Position numbers and translations under genes: made by a program
DNA from: Lichenicola sp964249735
Lineage (GTDB): Bacteria; Pseudomonadota; Alphaproteobacteria; Acetobacterales; Acetobacteraceae
NCBI GenBank assembly: GCA_964249735.1
Contig: CAXUDP010000023.1
Span: 1 to 44,097 of the forward strand
Length of the DNA stretch: 44,097 nt
Direction: 5' to 3'
In this document: one piece after another, positions 23,874 to 32,183 of the stretch
Numbering within the stretch: the stretch's first letter is position 1
Layout: each line of letters opens with the position of its first letter
Notes under the pieces: model-generated
The model's input: only the letters and a program-made list of their open reading frames with translations
Told to the model about the DNA's origin: nothing
Databases searched by the model: none

Positions 23874-24184
23874 GCGGCATCATCCTCGCCAGTCGGCTCG
23901 TGCCCGTTGACGCGCGCCTTCAGCACCTGGCTGGGGCGGAACACCAGCACCGAGCGAGGCAGGATTGGCACCTCCAGGCCGGTCTTGGGATTGCGGCCGA
24001 TCCGGCGGCCCTTCTGCCTGACAGAGAAGGTGCCGAAGCCGCTGATCTTGACCGGATCCCCGGCAGCGAGGGCGAGTGCCAGCTGCTCCAGTACCGCTTC
24101 CAGCAGTGCCGCAGACTCGTTCCGCGACAGGCCCACCTGGGTGTAGATGTGCTCGGCCAGGCTGGCTCTGGTCACGGTACTCAT
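23870..24184 (-). CDS. ihfA: Integration host factor subunit alpha
   Basis: A 104-residue HU/IHF-family DNA-bending protein that forms a heterodimer with IHF-beta. The family core is present: TRASLAEHIYTQVGLSRNESAALLEAVLEQL, then KISGFGTFSVRQKGRRIGRNPKTG, with the DNA-intercalating arm sequence RNPKTG. It is in the plsX-fabH-ihfA-merR run and overlaps merR by 4 bp. The 212-bp gap before it, downstream of fabH, is AT-richer than its surroundings and probably contains a separate promoter, but I could not fix one with confidence. Confidence 0.95.
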   Translation of the reverse strand: MSTVTRASLAEHIYTQVGLSRNESAALLEAVLEQLALALAAGDPVKISGFGTFSVRQKGRRIGRNPKTGLEVPILPRSVLVFRPSQVLKARVNGHEPTGEDDAA

Positions 24185-24396
24185 GACGCGACCGTAAGCA
24201 AGGCTGCAACAGCCGTCAAACCAACGTTGACTCTCGTGTCTGCTATTCTGAACCGTGAGCAGACTTGAGCAAGAGGATGTTTCTGCAAGATAAACTCACA
24301 CAGATGGTGCGCCATCGGACCGATCGGCGGCAGCATCCGGAAGTGTCGATGGGTGCGTCCGCCCCGAGGTGTCTCCCGGACGCTACAACCTGACGG

Positions 24397-25359
24397 CTAC
24401 ACGCGCAGCAACGCCGAGCCCCAGGTGAGGCCGCCGCCGAGCGCCTCCATCAGCACCAGGTCGCCTGGTCGGATGCGGCCATCGCCGACCGCCTCGGCGA
24501 AGGCAAGCGGAATGGAGGCCGCCGAGGTGTTGGCATGACGATCCACTGTGACCACCACCCGTTCCGGCGGCAGGCCCAGCTTGCGGCCGATCCCGTCGAT
24601 GATCCGCTTGTTGGCCTGGTGCGGCACCAGCCAGTCCACGTCGGCATAGACGAGCCCGTTGGCCGCCAGCGCCTCGTCCACCGCCCCTGCAAGCTTGGAC
24701 ACCGCGTGGCGGAAGATCTCGCGGCCGTTCATGCGCAGGTGACCGGTCGCCTCGTCCCGACCGGCCCAGCCATCGACATACAGCAGGTCGCCGGTGCTTC
24801 CTTCCGAATGCAGGTGGGTCGACAGCAGCCCGGGTCCGTCAACCGGTCCCGCCCGCAGCACCACAGCGCCTGCGCCGTCGCCGAACAGCACGCAGGTGGC
24901 GCGGTCGTGCCAGTCCAGCAGGCGCGAGAACACCTCCGCCCCGATCACGAGCACGGTCCTGGCCTGACCGGAGCGGATCAGCGCGTCGGCCATCGACAAG
25001 GCGTAGATGAAGCCGCTGCAGGCCGCAGACAGGTCGAAGGCGAAGCCGCCGGTCATGCCCAGCGCCGCCTGCACGCGCACAGCGGTCGCGGGAAAGGCCT
25101 GGTCCGGGGTACTGGTCGCCAGCAGCACCGCGTCGACCTGCTGCGCCTCCACCCCGGCGGCCGACAGCGCCGCACGGGACGCGGCGGCGGCCATGAAGGC
25201 GCAGGTCTCGTGCGAGCCGGCCAGGTAGCGCTGGCCGATGCCGGTGCGCTCGCGGATCCACGCATCCGAGGTGTCGATCCGGGAAGCGAGTTCGTCGTTG
25301 CTGACGACCCGTTCCGGAAGATAGGTGCCGGCGCCGAGAAAGATGGAGCGGAACGACAT
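24397..25359 (-). CDS. fabH: Beta-ketoacyl-ACP synthase III
   Basis: Starts fatty-acid chains by condensing acetyl-CoA with malonyl-ACP. The protein has 320 residues with the catalytic triad Cys114 (SAACSGFIYAL), His247 (VPHQANKR) and Asn277 (ANTSAASIP). The start ATG 25359 gives the usual N-terminus SIFLGAGTYLPERVVSN. It lies 70 bp downstream of plsX on the same strand, the standard plsX-fabH order for membrane lipid synthesis. Confidence 0.97.
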   Translation of the reverse strand: MSFRSIFLGAGTYLPERVVSNDELASRIDTSDAWIRERTGIGQRYLAGSHETCAFMAAAASRAALSAAGVEAQQVDAVLLATSTPDQAFPATAVRVQAALGMTGGFAFDLSAACSGFIYALSMADALIRSGQARTVLVIGAEVFSRLLDWHDRATCVLFGDGAGAVVLRAGPVDGPGLLSTHLHSEGSTGDLLYVDGWAGRDEATGHLRMNGREIFRHAVSKLAGAVDEALAANGLVYADVDWLVPHQANKRIIDGIGRKLGLPPERVVVTVDRHANTSAASIPLAFAEAVGDGRIRPGDLVLMEALGGGLTWGSALLRV

Positions 25360-25429
25360 GGAGGTCCGTCGGTTCGTTGTGCGGCTGTCGAGGAGGCGGC
25401 TGTGGCGTGAACCCCTGCCGCGGCAGCGT

Positions 25430-26620
25430 TCAGCCGGTGGCGGCTAAGCGGCCGGCCGCCGCGACGGTTCCGGCAGCGCCGGCCGGATCGAGGACGGGCG
25501 CGGCGGAGGCAAGGGAAAGATCCGGTGCGACCGTAACCGGCAGCGCCGGCTCCGGCACCCCGGCGTGTTCCGGCTTCGCACCGAGTTCCGCCACGCCGGC
25601 GCGTATCCGGTCGTTGAAGCGGTGCGTCACCATGTCCATGGCCACGTCGATCGCGTGGGCGAAGGCTTCCGCGTCGGCACCGCCATGCGACTTCACCACC
25701 ACCCCGTTCAGCCCGACCAGCACGGCGCCATTGTAGCGCCGCGGGTCGAGCCATTCACGCATCCGGTCCAGGCCGGGACGCGCCAGCACGTAGCCAAGGC
25801 GCGACATCATGCTGGCGTTGAACACCTGCTTCAGCAGGGTGCCGGCCAGCTTCAGCGCGCCCTCCCCGGTCTTCAGGGCGACGTTGCCGGTGAAGCCATC
25901 CGTGACCACGACGTCGGTGGTGCCGGCGGTGATGTCGTGCCCCTCGACGAAGCCGTGGAACTGGCCGCCGATCGGGCTCACGCGCAGCATCTCGGCCGCC
26001 TGGCGCAGCCGGTCGTCGCCCTTCATCTGCTCCGAGCCCACGTTCAACAGGCCGATGCTGGGTGACGGCAGGCCGAGCACGACGCGGGCGAAGGCCTCGC
26101 CCATCACCGCGAACTCGACCAGGTTGCGACTGTCGCAGGCCACGTTGGCACCGAGGTCGAGCATCACCACGTCGCCGCGTGCCGACGGGCTGATCGCCGC
26201 CAGGGCCGGCCGGTCGATCCCCGGCATGGTCTTGACCACGATCTTGGCCAGCGCCAGCAGCGCGCCTGAGTTGCCAGCCGACACCACGCCCTGCGCCTCG
26301 TGCCGTGCCACCGCGACCATGGCCATGCGCATGGAGGAGTCGCGCAGGCGGAGCGCCGCAGTGCCCTTCATCTCGTTGGTGATGACGGTGGCGGTGTGCC
26401 GGACCGTGCAGATCGCCCGGGCCGCGTCGCAGCGGGCCAGTAGCGGCCCGAGCCGCGCCTCGTCGCCGATCAGCAGGAAGCGCGCTGCCGGATGACGCTC
26501 GGCCGCCAGGGCCAGGCCATCCACCACGATCTCCGGCGCGCCGTCTCCGCCCATGGCGTCGACGGCCAGGGAGTAGGTGCCGGCGTCTTCGGCCGTCGGA
26601 TCGTCCGGGACGAGGCTCAT
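25430..26620 (-). CDS. plsX: Phosphate acyltransferase PlsX
   Basis: Makes acyl-phosphate from acyl-ACP for phospholipid synthesis with PlsY; it is a peripheral membrane protein. The protein has 396 residues. Conserved stretches are LAVDAMGGDGAPEIVVDG, TVITNEMKGTAALRLRDSSMRMAM, GVVSAGNSGALLALAKIVVKTMPGIDRPAL, and VDGFTGNVALKTGEG near the C-terminal domain. About 50 Ala/Pro-rich residues after the conserved core form an extension not usual in the family. The gene lies 66 bp after rpmF, as in many bacteria. Confidence 0.96.
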   Translation of the reverse strand: MSLVPDDPTAEDAGTYSLAVDAMGGDGAPEIVVDGLALAAERHPAARFLLIGDEARLGPLLARCDAARAICTVRHTATVITNEMKGTAALRLRDSSMRMAMVAVARHEAQGVVSAGNSGALLALAKIVVKTMPGIDRPALAAISPSARGDVVMLDLGANVACDSRNLVEFAVMGEAFARVVLGLPSPSIGLLNVGSEQMKGDDRLRQAAEMLRVSPIGGQFHGFVEGHDITAGTTDVVVTDGFTGNVALKTGEGALKLAGTLLKQVFNASMMSRLGYVLARPGLDRMREWLDPRRYNGAVLVGLNGVVVKSHGGADAEAFAHAIDVAMDMVTHRFNDRIRAGVAELGAKPEHAGVPEPALPVTVAPDLSLASAAPVLDPAGAAGTVAAAGRLAATG

Positions 26621-26686
26621 CCTGCCCTGCCGGTCATCCGCCCAGCACGCCTGCCGAAGCAGCCGCGCATCGGGATCAGGTCCCGC

Positions 26687-26890
26687 TCAGATCCGTACGG
26701 CACCCTTCAGTGCCTTGCCGGCCTGCACGACCTCTCTGCCGTCGTAGTGGCCACAATGGCCGCAGACGTGGTGCGGGCGCTTGAGCTCGCCGCAATTCGA
26801 GCAGTCGTTGTGTGCCTCACGCGGCAGCGCCTGATGGCTTCGGCGCATGCCGGCACGCGAGGGCGAGGTCTTTCTCTTGGGAACAGCCAT
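26687..26890 (-). CDS. rpmF: 50S ribosomal protein L32
   Basis: A 67-residue ribosomal protein beginning AVPKRKTSPSRAGMRRSHQAL. The zinc-ribbon cysteines are CSNC and CGHCG, so this is the Zn-binding C+ form of L32. ATG 26890 was selected over the longer open frame, since MAVPKRKTS is the universal start. It precedes plsX, and the 182 bp between it and the DUF177 gene show no other gene. Confidence 0.97.
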   Translation of the reverse strand: MAVPKRKTSPSRAGMRRSHQALPREAHNDCSNCGELKRPHHVCGHCGHYDGREVVQAGKALKGAVRI

Positions 26891-27072
26891 GGGCCTGAGC
26901 CCCTCCAGTTTCGTAACGACAGGCCGTTGCGTGCCGCACAAGGGATCGCCCGGGAGGACGACGGCGTAGCCAACGCGCGTCAGATGAGCGGCGGCCTCTA
27001 CCAGAGCTGTCCCGCCTCCGCAAGCGACGCGGTCGACAGCGGGCTGCTGCCGCGTTGCCGGATCGCGGTCGG

Positions 27073-27657
27073 CTAGTTGTCGTTGCGCCGCCGCGCAGCC
27101 AACGCCGCGAACGGGTTGGGCCGGTCCGGCGTCGCCGCCTCGGCCGCTTCCTCGCCAGGCGAGGCGACGCTGCCGATCTCCGGCGGCAGGATTGCCCCCG
27201 GCTTGTGTGGATACGGATCGAGCGCCAGGGCCAGCTGCTCGGCCGTCGCTTCACCCAGGTCGATCGTCCCATTGGCGTAGGGAAGGTCGTCGTCCTCGTC
27301 GGGGTCGAGCGACGCCTCCCCACGCGTGGCGTCGTCCGGCATCTGTTCGTCCGGCACGAACCGCACCGTGAACTGTTCGGCCACGGTCGCGGTGAACTGG
27401 TCGAGCGTGGCGACGCAGATCCGGTCCAGCTTGGCCTGCAACAGCCCGTCCGCGGTCACACGGCCGGACGGGTCGGCGCCGGACAAGCGGAACCTGCACC
27501 GGACGGCGTGCACCGACGGTACGTCGAGGCGGCGCGCGAGGGCTGCGCACTCGGCAGGACTCGCATCCACGGTGGTGTCCAGGGCGATGGAGCCGGCCCG
27601 CATGGTGCCGAGCGTCCTGACCTGGATCCTGCGTGACAGCTCCGGCTGCTGGCTCAC
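27073..27657 (-). CDS. DUF177 (YceD-family) protein
   Basis: A 194-residue protein of the DUF177/YceD family, which is characteristically encoded next to rpmF and is linked to ribosome or 23S rRNA metabolism in other organisms. The recognisable part is the central VRCRFRLSGADPSGRVTADGLLQAKLDRICVATLDQF, in which a Cys-containing segment replaces the family's CxRCLxP, and the acidic EDDDLPYANGTIDLGEATAEQLALALDPYPHKPG. The GTG at 27657 follows GGGAGGAG; a nearby ATG at 27664 is out of frame. A charged tail ends in AALAARRRNDN. It is divergent from bamE. Confidence 0.88.
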   Translation of the reverse strand: MSQQPELSRRIQVRTLGTMRAGSIALDTTVDASPAECAALARRLDVPSVHAVRCRFRLSGADPSGRVTADGLLQAKLDRICVATLDQFTATVAEQFTVRFVPDEQMPDDATRGEASLDPDEDDDLPYANGTIDLGEATAEQLALALDPYPHKPGAILPPEIGSVASPGEEAAEAATPDRPNPFAALAARRRNDN

Positions 27658-27847
27658 TTGGCATCTCCTCCCGCGGTCAGACCGTACCGCCTGCGTCACC
27701 GTGATTGACACCGCCTGGTGGTTCGGGCACCCGACGGTGAGGTCCATGCCACCACCCACGCCCTGGTGCCGGTACCCCATCGACTAGGACATGTCGCGCC
27801 ATCCGGGCAACCGGGCGTCGACCTCAGGTTAAGGACCGTCGCCTGCC

Positions 27848-28417
27848 ATGCCGACCGTCACCCACTTCCTTGCCGTCCGCCGCCTCGGCCTGGTCCTCGG
27901 CACCGTCCTGGCCGCGTCGCCCCTGCTGGCCGGCTGCGCCCTGTTCTCGCCGATCCCGACCGAGCGCGGACAGATGGTGGAGAAGCAGGACTACGACAAG
28001 CTGGTCCCGGGCACGACCACGCGCGCCGACGTGACCGCCCTGCTCGGTTCGCCGACCGCGCGCGCCACCTTCGACGACAACACCTGGTTCTACATCGGCG
28101 AGGTGACCGCGCCGGTGCCGCTGGCGCGCCCGAAGATCGATCACCAGCAGGTCCTGGTGCTGAACTTCGACGGCAACGGCACCCTGCGCAGCCTGCGCCG
28201 CCTTGACCAGTCCAATGCCCATGACGTCGCCATGGTCAGCCGGGTCACCCCGTCGCCAGGCAGCGAGGCGTCGTTCATGCAGCAACTGATCGGCAATGTC
28301 GGGCGCTACAACCCGCTGGGCGCGGTGGGCGGCGACACCCTGGGCGGCAACAGCCTGGGCGGCCTCGGCAGCAACAACGGCGCCGGCCATGGCGGCGCCG
28401 GCAACACCCTGCCCTAG
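27848..28417 (+). CDS. bamE: Outer membrane protein assembly factor BamE
   Basis: A lipoprotein of the beta-barrel assembly machine. The signal peptide (about residues 1-29) ends in the lipobox LLAG-Cys, so the mature protein is lipid-anchored, probably in the outer membrane. The SmpA/OmlA domain follows, with YDKLVPGTTTRADVTALLGSPT and VLVLNFDGNGTLRSL. The last 40 or so residues are a Gly/Asn-rich low-complexity tail that is longer than in E. coli BamE. It is divergent from the DUF177 gene, a common alphaproteobacterial neighbour, and convergent with the histidine kinase gene. Confidence 0.93.
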   Translation: MPTVTHFLAVRRLGLVLGTVLAASPLLAGCALFSPIPTERGQMVEKQDYDKLVPGTTTRADVTALLGSPTARATFDDNTWFYIGEVTAPVPLARPKIDHQQVLVLNFDGNGTLRSLRRLDQSNAHDVAMVSRVTPSPGSEASFMQQLIGNVGRYNPLGAVGGDTLGGNSLGGLGSNNGAGHGGAGNTLP

Positions 28418-28437
28418 CCCGGTCCCGATGCCGGGCT
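28416..28437. terminator. Hairpin between convergent bamE and histidine kinase genes
   Basis: A 7-bp perfect stem, AGCCCGG (28416-28422) and CCGGGCT (28431-28437), with an 8-nt loop overlaps the bamE stop codon and lies 11 bp from the histidine kinase stop. It has no T-tract. Terminator function in either direction is inferred from its position. Confidence 0.4.
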
Positions 28438-28448
28438 GGCGGCCGGCG

Positions 28449-29861
28449 CTAGAACGGCAGCCTGATCCGCGCGCGCAAGCCGCCCAGCGGGCTGCGCTCC
28501 AGCCAGATGTCGCCGCCATGCGCGTGGATGATGTCCCGGGCAATGGTCAGGCCGAGCCCGGTGCCGCCGCCCGAGCCGCTTTCGAAGGCGCGGAACATCT
28601 GCTCGCGCCGGTGGTCGGGGATGCCCGGTCCGTCATCGTCCACCACCACCACCACCGCGCGTGCCTCCGCCACGGCGGCGAGCGCGATCCGGCCGCCATG
28701 CCGGCGCGCGTTCTCCAGCAGGTTGGTCAGCACCCGCCGGATCGCTCCCTGGCGCAGCACGATGTCGGGCATCGGCGTCGCGGAAACGGACAGCACCACC
28801 GCACCGGCGCGCGCCGCCGCGGCCGCCACCTCCTCCAGCAGGACCGGCAGGCATACCGGCTCAGCCTGCTCGGCGCCCTCGCCGCGGGCGAAGGACAGGT
28901 AGCCCTCGATCATGCGGTCCATCTCGGCGACGTCGGAAACCATGCCGCCGATGTCGGGAACCAGCGACGCGGCGTCCACCCGGCCATTCTGCGGCAGCAT
29001 CGCGAGCGTCAGGCGCAGCCGGGTCAGGGGCGTGCGCAGGTCGTGCGACACGCCGGCCAGCATCGCCGTGCGCTGCGCCACGAAACGCAGGATCCGCTCC
29101 TGCATCCGGTTGAAGGCGCCCGCCGCCTTGCGCACCTCCTGCGCGCCTTCCGGCCGGATCGGGCCAGGATCTCGCCCCATGCCGAACGCTTCCGCAGCTC
29201 GTGCCAACCGGCGGATCGCCCGCACCTGGTTGCGCATGAACAGGGCAGCGATGCCGAACAGCAGCAGCGCGCTGCCCGCCACCCAGGTCACGAAGATCCA
29301 GATCGGGCCGACGTCCAGGCGCTTGCGCGGCGCCGCCACGTCCAGCACCCCGTCCGGGAGCTGGATGTGGATCGAGACGGTGTGCGGATCCGAGATCCAG
29401 TCGACGCTAAAAGGCAAGCCGACCTGCTGCAGCGCCGCCGCCAGGTCCTCGTCCATGGGACCGAGCACGTTGGTCGAGCCGCGGGTCAGAAGATGCGCGT
29501 GCGGGCGCATGGTCATGCCGAGCTGGAACTGGGTGGCGGCGCTCTGCAGCAGCCAGTCGCGATCCGCCTCGCGGCGGGTGCGCTCCAGCAGCAGCACCGT
29601 TTCCGTAACCTCCCCGCTGACAGCGGCCGACAACCTGCGCGACACCACGTCGAGGTGGCTGCCGTAGAACAGCTCCAGCGAGATGCCCTGGGTCACCAGC
29701 AGCGGGATCAGCAGGATCAGCAGGGAGCGGCCGAGCAGCGAGCGTGGCAGCATGCGACGCATCGGCCGGTCGAGGCGCAGGCGCCAGGGAATCCGGAACC
29801 TCCCGCGCGGGCCGGCCGCCAGCGGTTCCGGCGGCAGCAGAGGCTGCCCGGCGCGGATCAC
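28449..29861 (-). CDS. Sensor histidine kinase (EnvZ-like)
   Basis: A 470-residue inner-membrane sensor. A cytoplasmic Arg-rich N-terminus is followed by TM1 at about 43-62, a periplasmic domain of about 120 residues, TM2 at about 185-208, and a HAMP linker. The H-box is AGVSHDLRTPLTRLRL with the phospho-accepting His, and the ATPase domain follows, with N box NLLENARRHGG, DDDGPGIP and GGTGLGLTIAR. The start is GTG 29861, 14 bp after the response regulator stop. It is the third gene of marR / regulator / kinase. The stimulus is unknown. Confidence 0.93.
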   Translation of the reverse strand: MIRAGQPLLPPEPLAAGPRGRFRIPWRLRLDRPMRRMLPRSLLGRSLLILLIPLLVTQGISLELFYGSHLDVVSRRLSAAVSGEVTETVLLLERTRREADRDWLLQSAATQFQLGMTMRPHAHLLTRGSTNVLGPMDEDLAAALQQVGLPFSVDWISDPHTVSIHIQLPDGVLDVAAPRKRLDVGPIWIFVTWVAGSALLLFGIAALFMRNQVRAIRRLARAAEAFGMGRDPGPIRPEGAQEVRKAAGAFNRMQERILRFVAQRTAMLAGVSHDLRTPLTRLRLTLAMLPQNGRVDAASLVPDIGGMVSDVAEMDRMIEGYLSFARGEGAEQAEPVCLPVLLEEVAAAAARAGAVVLSVSATPMPDIVLRQGAIRRVLTNLLENARRHGGRIALAAVAEARAVVVVVDDDGPGIPDHRREQMFRAFESGSGGGTGLGLTIARDIIHAHGGDIWLERSPLGGLRARIRLPF

Positions 29862-29875
29862 GGCGCCGGCCCCGG

Positions 29876-30583
29876 TCAGGTTCCGGGCCGCAGCACGTAG
29901 CCGCGGCCGCGCACCGTGTGCAGGAACCGCGGCTCGCGCGGATCGGCCTCGATGCGCCGGCGCAACCGCGTCACTTGCACGTCGATTGCCCGTTCGCCGG
30001 CCTCGTCCATCTCCAGCGTGCGCGCGATCGCCTCGCGCGACAACACCTCGCCGGGATGGCGCGCCAGCACCGTGAGCAGCGCCGACTCGCCGCCGGTCAG
30101 GTGCACCGTGCCGTCCGCGCCTTCCAGCAGACCGCGAACCGGATCGAACTCCATCGCACCCAGCCGCACCGGACGGGCGTTCTCGGTCGGCGCCGGCGGC
30201 CCGATCCGGCGCAGCAGCGCGCGCAGCCGGAGCAGCAGCTCGCGCGGCTCGAACGGCTTGCCGAGATAATCGTCGGATCCCGCTTCCAGTCCGGCGATCC
30301 GGTCCTGCGGCTCGCCGCGCGCGGTCAACAGCAGGATCGGCATGTCGTGGCCGTCCTCGCGCAGCGCGCGCGTCAGCTGCAGCCCGGTTTCTCCAGGCAT
30401 CGTCACGTCGAGCACCATCAGGTCCGGCTGCATCGACTCCAGCAGCCGCCGCGCGTCACCGGCGCTGCCGGCGGTGGAGACTCGGAACCCCTGGCCGAGG
30501 AGGTAGCGCTGCAGCAGGCTGCGGAGCGGCGCGTCGTCGTCCACGACCAGGACGTGGGCCGCCTCCGCGTCGGTCCCGCCCAT
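29876..30583 (-). CDS. OmpR-family response regulator
   Basis: A 235-residue two-domain regulator. The receiver has acidic pocket VVDDDAP, phosphorylation Asp in MVLDVTMPGETG, and switch Lys in YLGKPFEPREL. The C-terminal winged helix contains LTGGESALLTVLARHPGEVLSREAIA and DVQVTRLRRRIEADPREPRFLHTVRGRGYVL. It is translated from an ATG that overlaps the marR stop by 1 bp. The gene order resembles petP-petR of Rhodobacter, where PetR is an OmpR-type regulator; functional equivalence is only inferred. Confidence 0.95.
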   Translation of the reverse strand: MGGTDAEAAHVLVVDDDAPLRSLLQRYLLGQGFRVSTAGSAGDARRLLESMQPDLMVLDVTMPGETGLQLTRALREDGHDMPILLLTARGEPQDRIAGLEAGSDDYLGKPFEPRELLLRLRALLRRIGPPAPTENARPVRLGAMEFDPVRGLLEGADGTVHLTGGESALLTVLARHPGEVLSREAIARTLEMDEAGERAIDVQVTRLRRRIEADPREPRFLHTVRGRGYVLRPGT

Positions 30584-31158
30584 CAGCCGGCGTTCCGGCG
30601 CAGCACCGGCGGCGGCGTCTCCTGCGGCTCCAGCAGGCGTCGCGTGTCCTCGTCCATCATCCCGCGCATGACGCGCCGGAACCCGTCCACCGCGGTGCCG
30701 CCCGCGTCGCGATAGGCCGACACCATGCGCTCGCGCTGCCGCTCGAACAGGCGGCGCTCCAGCGCCCGGCCGGCTTCGGTCAGGCTCAGCAGCCGTTGCC
30801 GCCGGTCGCGCGGCCCGGGAACCTGCAGCACGTAGCCGCGCGCGAGAAGCTCGCCCAGCACGCGGGCCAGGCTCTGCTTGGTGATCCGCAGCAGCGCCAG
30901 CAGCTCGCTCACCGCGATCCCGGGCCGTCGCCCGACGAAATGCAGCGCGCGATGATGCGCCCGGCCCAGCCCGAGCTCAGCCAGGATCGCGTCGGCCGAT
31001 GCGGTCAGGTCGCGATAAACGAAGAAGAACAGGTCCTGCGCCAGGCGCATCTGCTCCTCGCGCAGGAACAGCAGCCCGGTACCGGCGCCGTGCTCGCCTT
31101 GTCCGCCCGGACGGGGGGCTCCCAGCCCGTGCGGACCCGTCTTCTGCTCCATTCCCAT
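30583..31158 (-). CDS. MarR family transcriptional regulator
   Basis: A 191-residue winged-helix repressor or activator. Helices around residues 80-110 (GIAVSELLALLRITKQSLARVLGELLARGYV) and the wing GPRDRRQRLLSLTEAG are typical. The first 25 residues are Gly-rich and disordered. Start candidates are ATG 31158 and ATG 31152. It is first in the marR / response regulator / kinase operon and divergent from ilvE. A palindrome at 31187-31216 between them is a natural binding site. Similar to petP by order and family; the ligand is unknown. Confidence 0.92.
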   Translation of the reverse strand: MGMEQKTGPHGLGAPRPGGQGEHGAGTGLLFLREEQMRLAQDLFFFVYRDLTASADAILAELGLGRAHHRALHFVGRRPGIAVSELLALLRITKQSLARVLGELLARGYVLQVPGPRDRRQRLLSLTEAGRALERRLFERQRERMVSAYRDAGGTAVDGFRRVMRGMMDEDTRRLLEPQETPPPVLRRNAG

Positions 31159-31186
31159 TCGCCCGTGCAGCCCTGCGCTGCCGCAG

Positions 31187-31216
31187 TTAAGACAGCTTCA
31201 TTGACTTAATGGAAGC
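31187..31216. promoter_or_regulatory. Palindromic operator candidate between marR and ilvE
   Basis: Two overlapping dyads are present: TTAAGACA/TGACTTAA (31187-31194 and 31202-31209, 7 of 8 matching) and GCTTCATT/AATGGAAGC around 31195-31216 (one extra base). They lie 30-60 bp before both start codons and overlap the ilvE -35 box. Binding by the adjacent MarR protein is inferred. Confidence 0.5.
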
Positions 31217-31229
31217 GGCCTTTTAGGCA
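31201..31229 (+). promoter_or_regulatory. Predicted ilvE promoter
   Basis: TTGACT (31201-31206) and TAGGCA (31224-31229) are separated by exactly 17 bp, 30 bp before the ilvE ATG. The same -10 hexamer recurs in the predicted ffh promoter. The -35 box is covered by the dyad described separately. Confidence 0.5.
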
Positions 31230-31259
31230 TCCCGAAGCGCTGGCAGAAGGACATCGTGC

Positions 31260-32162
31260 ATGACCCTCGTTCCGTTCGACGACCGCGACGGCTCGATCTG
31301 GTGGGACGGCCGGCTCATTCCCTGGCGCGATGCGAAGCTGCACGTGCTGTCGCACGGGCTGCACTACGCCAGCGCGGTGTTCGAGGGCGAGCGGGCCTAT
31401 TCGGGTCACATCTTCAAGCTGCGCGAGCACACCGACCGGCTGATCGAGAGCGGCCGCATCCTCGGCTTCGAGATCCCCTACTTCGCCGACCAGATCGACG
31501 ACGCCTGCCAACTGGTGCTGGCCGAAAGCGGGCTAACCGATGCCTACATCCGGCCGCTCGCCTGGCGCGGCGCGGAGCAGCTTTCGGTGTCGGCGCAGCA
31601 GACCAGCATCCACCTCATGGTGGCGGTGTGGGCCTGGCCCAACCTGTTCGGCGCCGACCGCATGAAGGGGGTGCGCCTCGGCATAGGTGCCTGGAAGCGC
31701 CCGCATCCTGAGACCGCGCCGATCCGCTCCAAGGCGGCCGGACTGTACATGATCGGCACCATGTCCAAGCACGCGGCCGAGGCGGAAGGGTTCAACGACG
31801 CGCTGATGCTGGACTGGCGCGGCCAGGTGTCGGAGGCCACGGGGGCCAACATCTTCTTCGTCATCGACGGCGCGCTGCACACGCCGATCCCCGACTGCTT
31901 CCTCGACGGCATCACCCGTCGCACGGTGATCGCGCTGGCGCACAAGCGGCAGATCCCGGTGGTCGAGCGGGTGATCATGCCCGACGAGATGGCGGGAGCG
32001 ACGGAGGTGTTCCTGGCCGGCAGCGCCGCCGAAGTGACCCCGGTGCGGCAGATCGACACGCTCCACTTCACGCCCGGCCCGATCACCGAGACGCTGCTGC
32101 GCGACTACGAGGCGCTGGTCCGCATGTCGCCCGACGAGGTGCGGACCCGGCTCGCCGCCTGA
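31260..32162 (+). CDS. ilvE: Branched-chain amino acid aminotransferase
   Basis: A PLP enzyme of fold type IV that transfers the amino group between glutamate and the keto acids of Leu, Ile and Val, the last step of their synthesis. The protein has 300 residues. The conserved LSHGLHYASAVFEGERAY is near the N-terminus, the PLP Lys is Lys158 in APIRSKAAGLY, and SEATGANIFFV is the cofactor-phosphate region. It works in the same pathway as leuB, leuC and leuD 1.7-5 kb away. It is divergent from marR and convergent with the COQ9-like gene. Confidence 0.95.
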   Translation: MTLVPFDDRDGSIWWDGRLIPWRDAKLHVLSHGLHYASAVFEGERAYSGHIFKLREHTDRLIESGRILGFEIPYFADQIDDACQLVLAESGLTDAYIRPLAWRGAEQLSVSAQQTSIHLMVAVWAWPNLFGADRMKGVRLGIGAWKRPHPETAPIRSKAAGLYMIGTMSKHAAEAEGFNDALMLDWRGQVSEATGANIFFVIDGALHTPIPDCFLDGITRRTVIALAHKRQIPVVERVIMPDEMAGATEVFLAGSAAEVTPVRQIDTLHFTPGPITETLLRDYEALVRMSPDEVRTRLAA

Positions 32163-32163
32163 T

Positions 32164-32183
32164 CCGCCCGCGTCAGCGGGCGG
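32164..32183. terminator. Hairpin between convergent ilvE and COQ9-like genes
   Basis: An 8-bp perfect GC stem, CCGCCCGC (32164-32171) and GCGGGCGG (32176-32183), with a 4-nt loop begins 1 bp after the ilvE stop. Its right arm overlaps the last codons of the COQ9-like gene. No T-tract follows in either direction. A terminator role is inferred. Confidence 0.45.

Noticed and set aside
24191..24219. Possible ihfA promoter TTGACG-17-TACGGT
   Set aside because: The -10 match is weak and would place the transcript start at the ATG; not enough to call.
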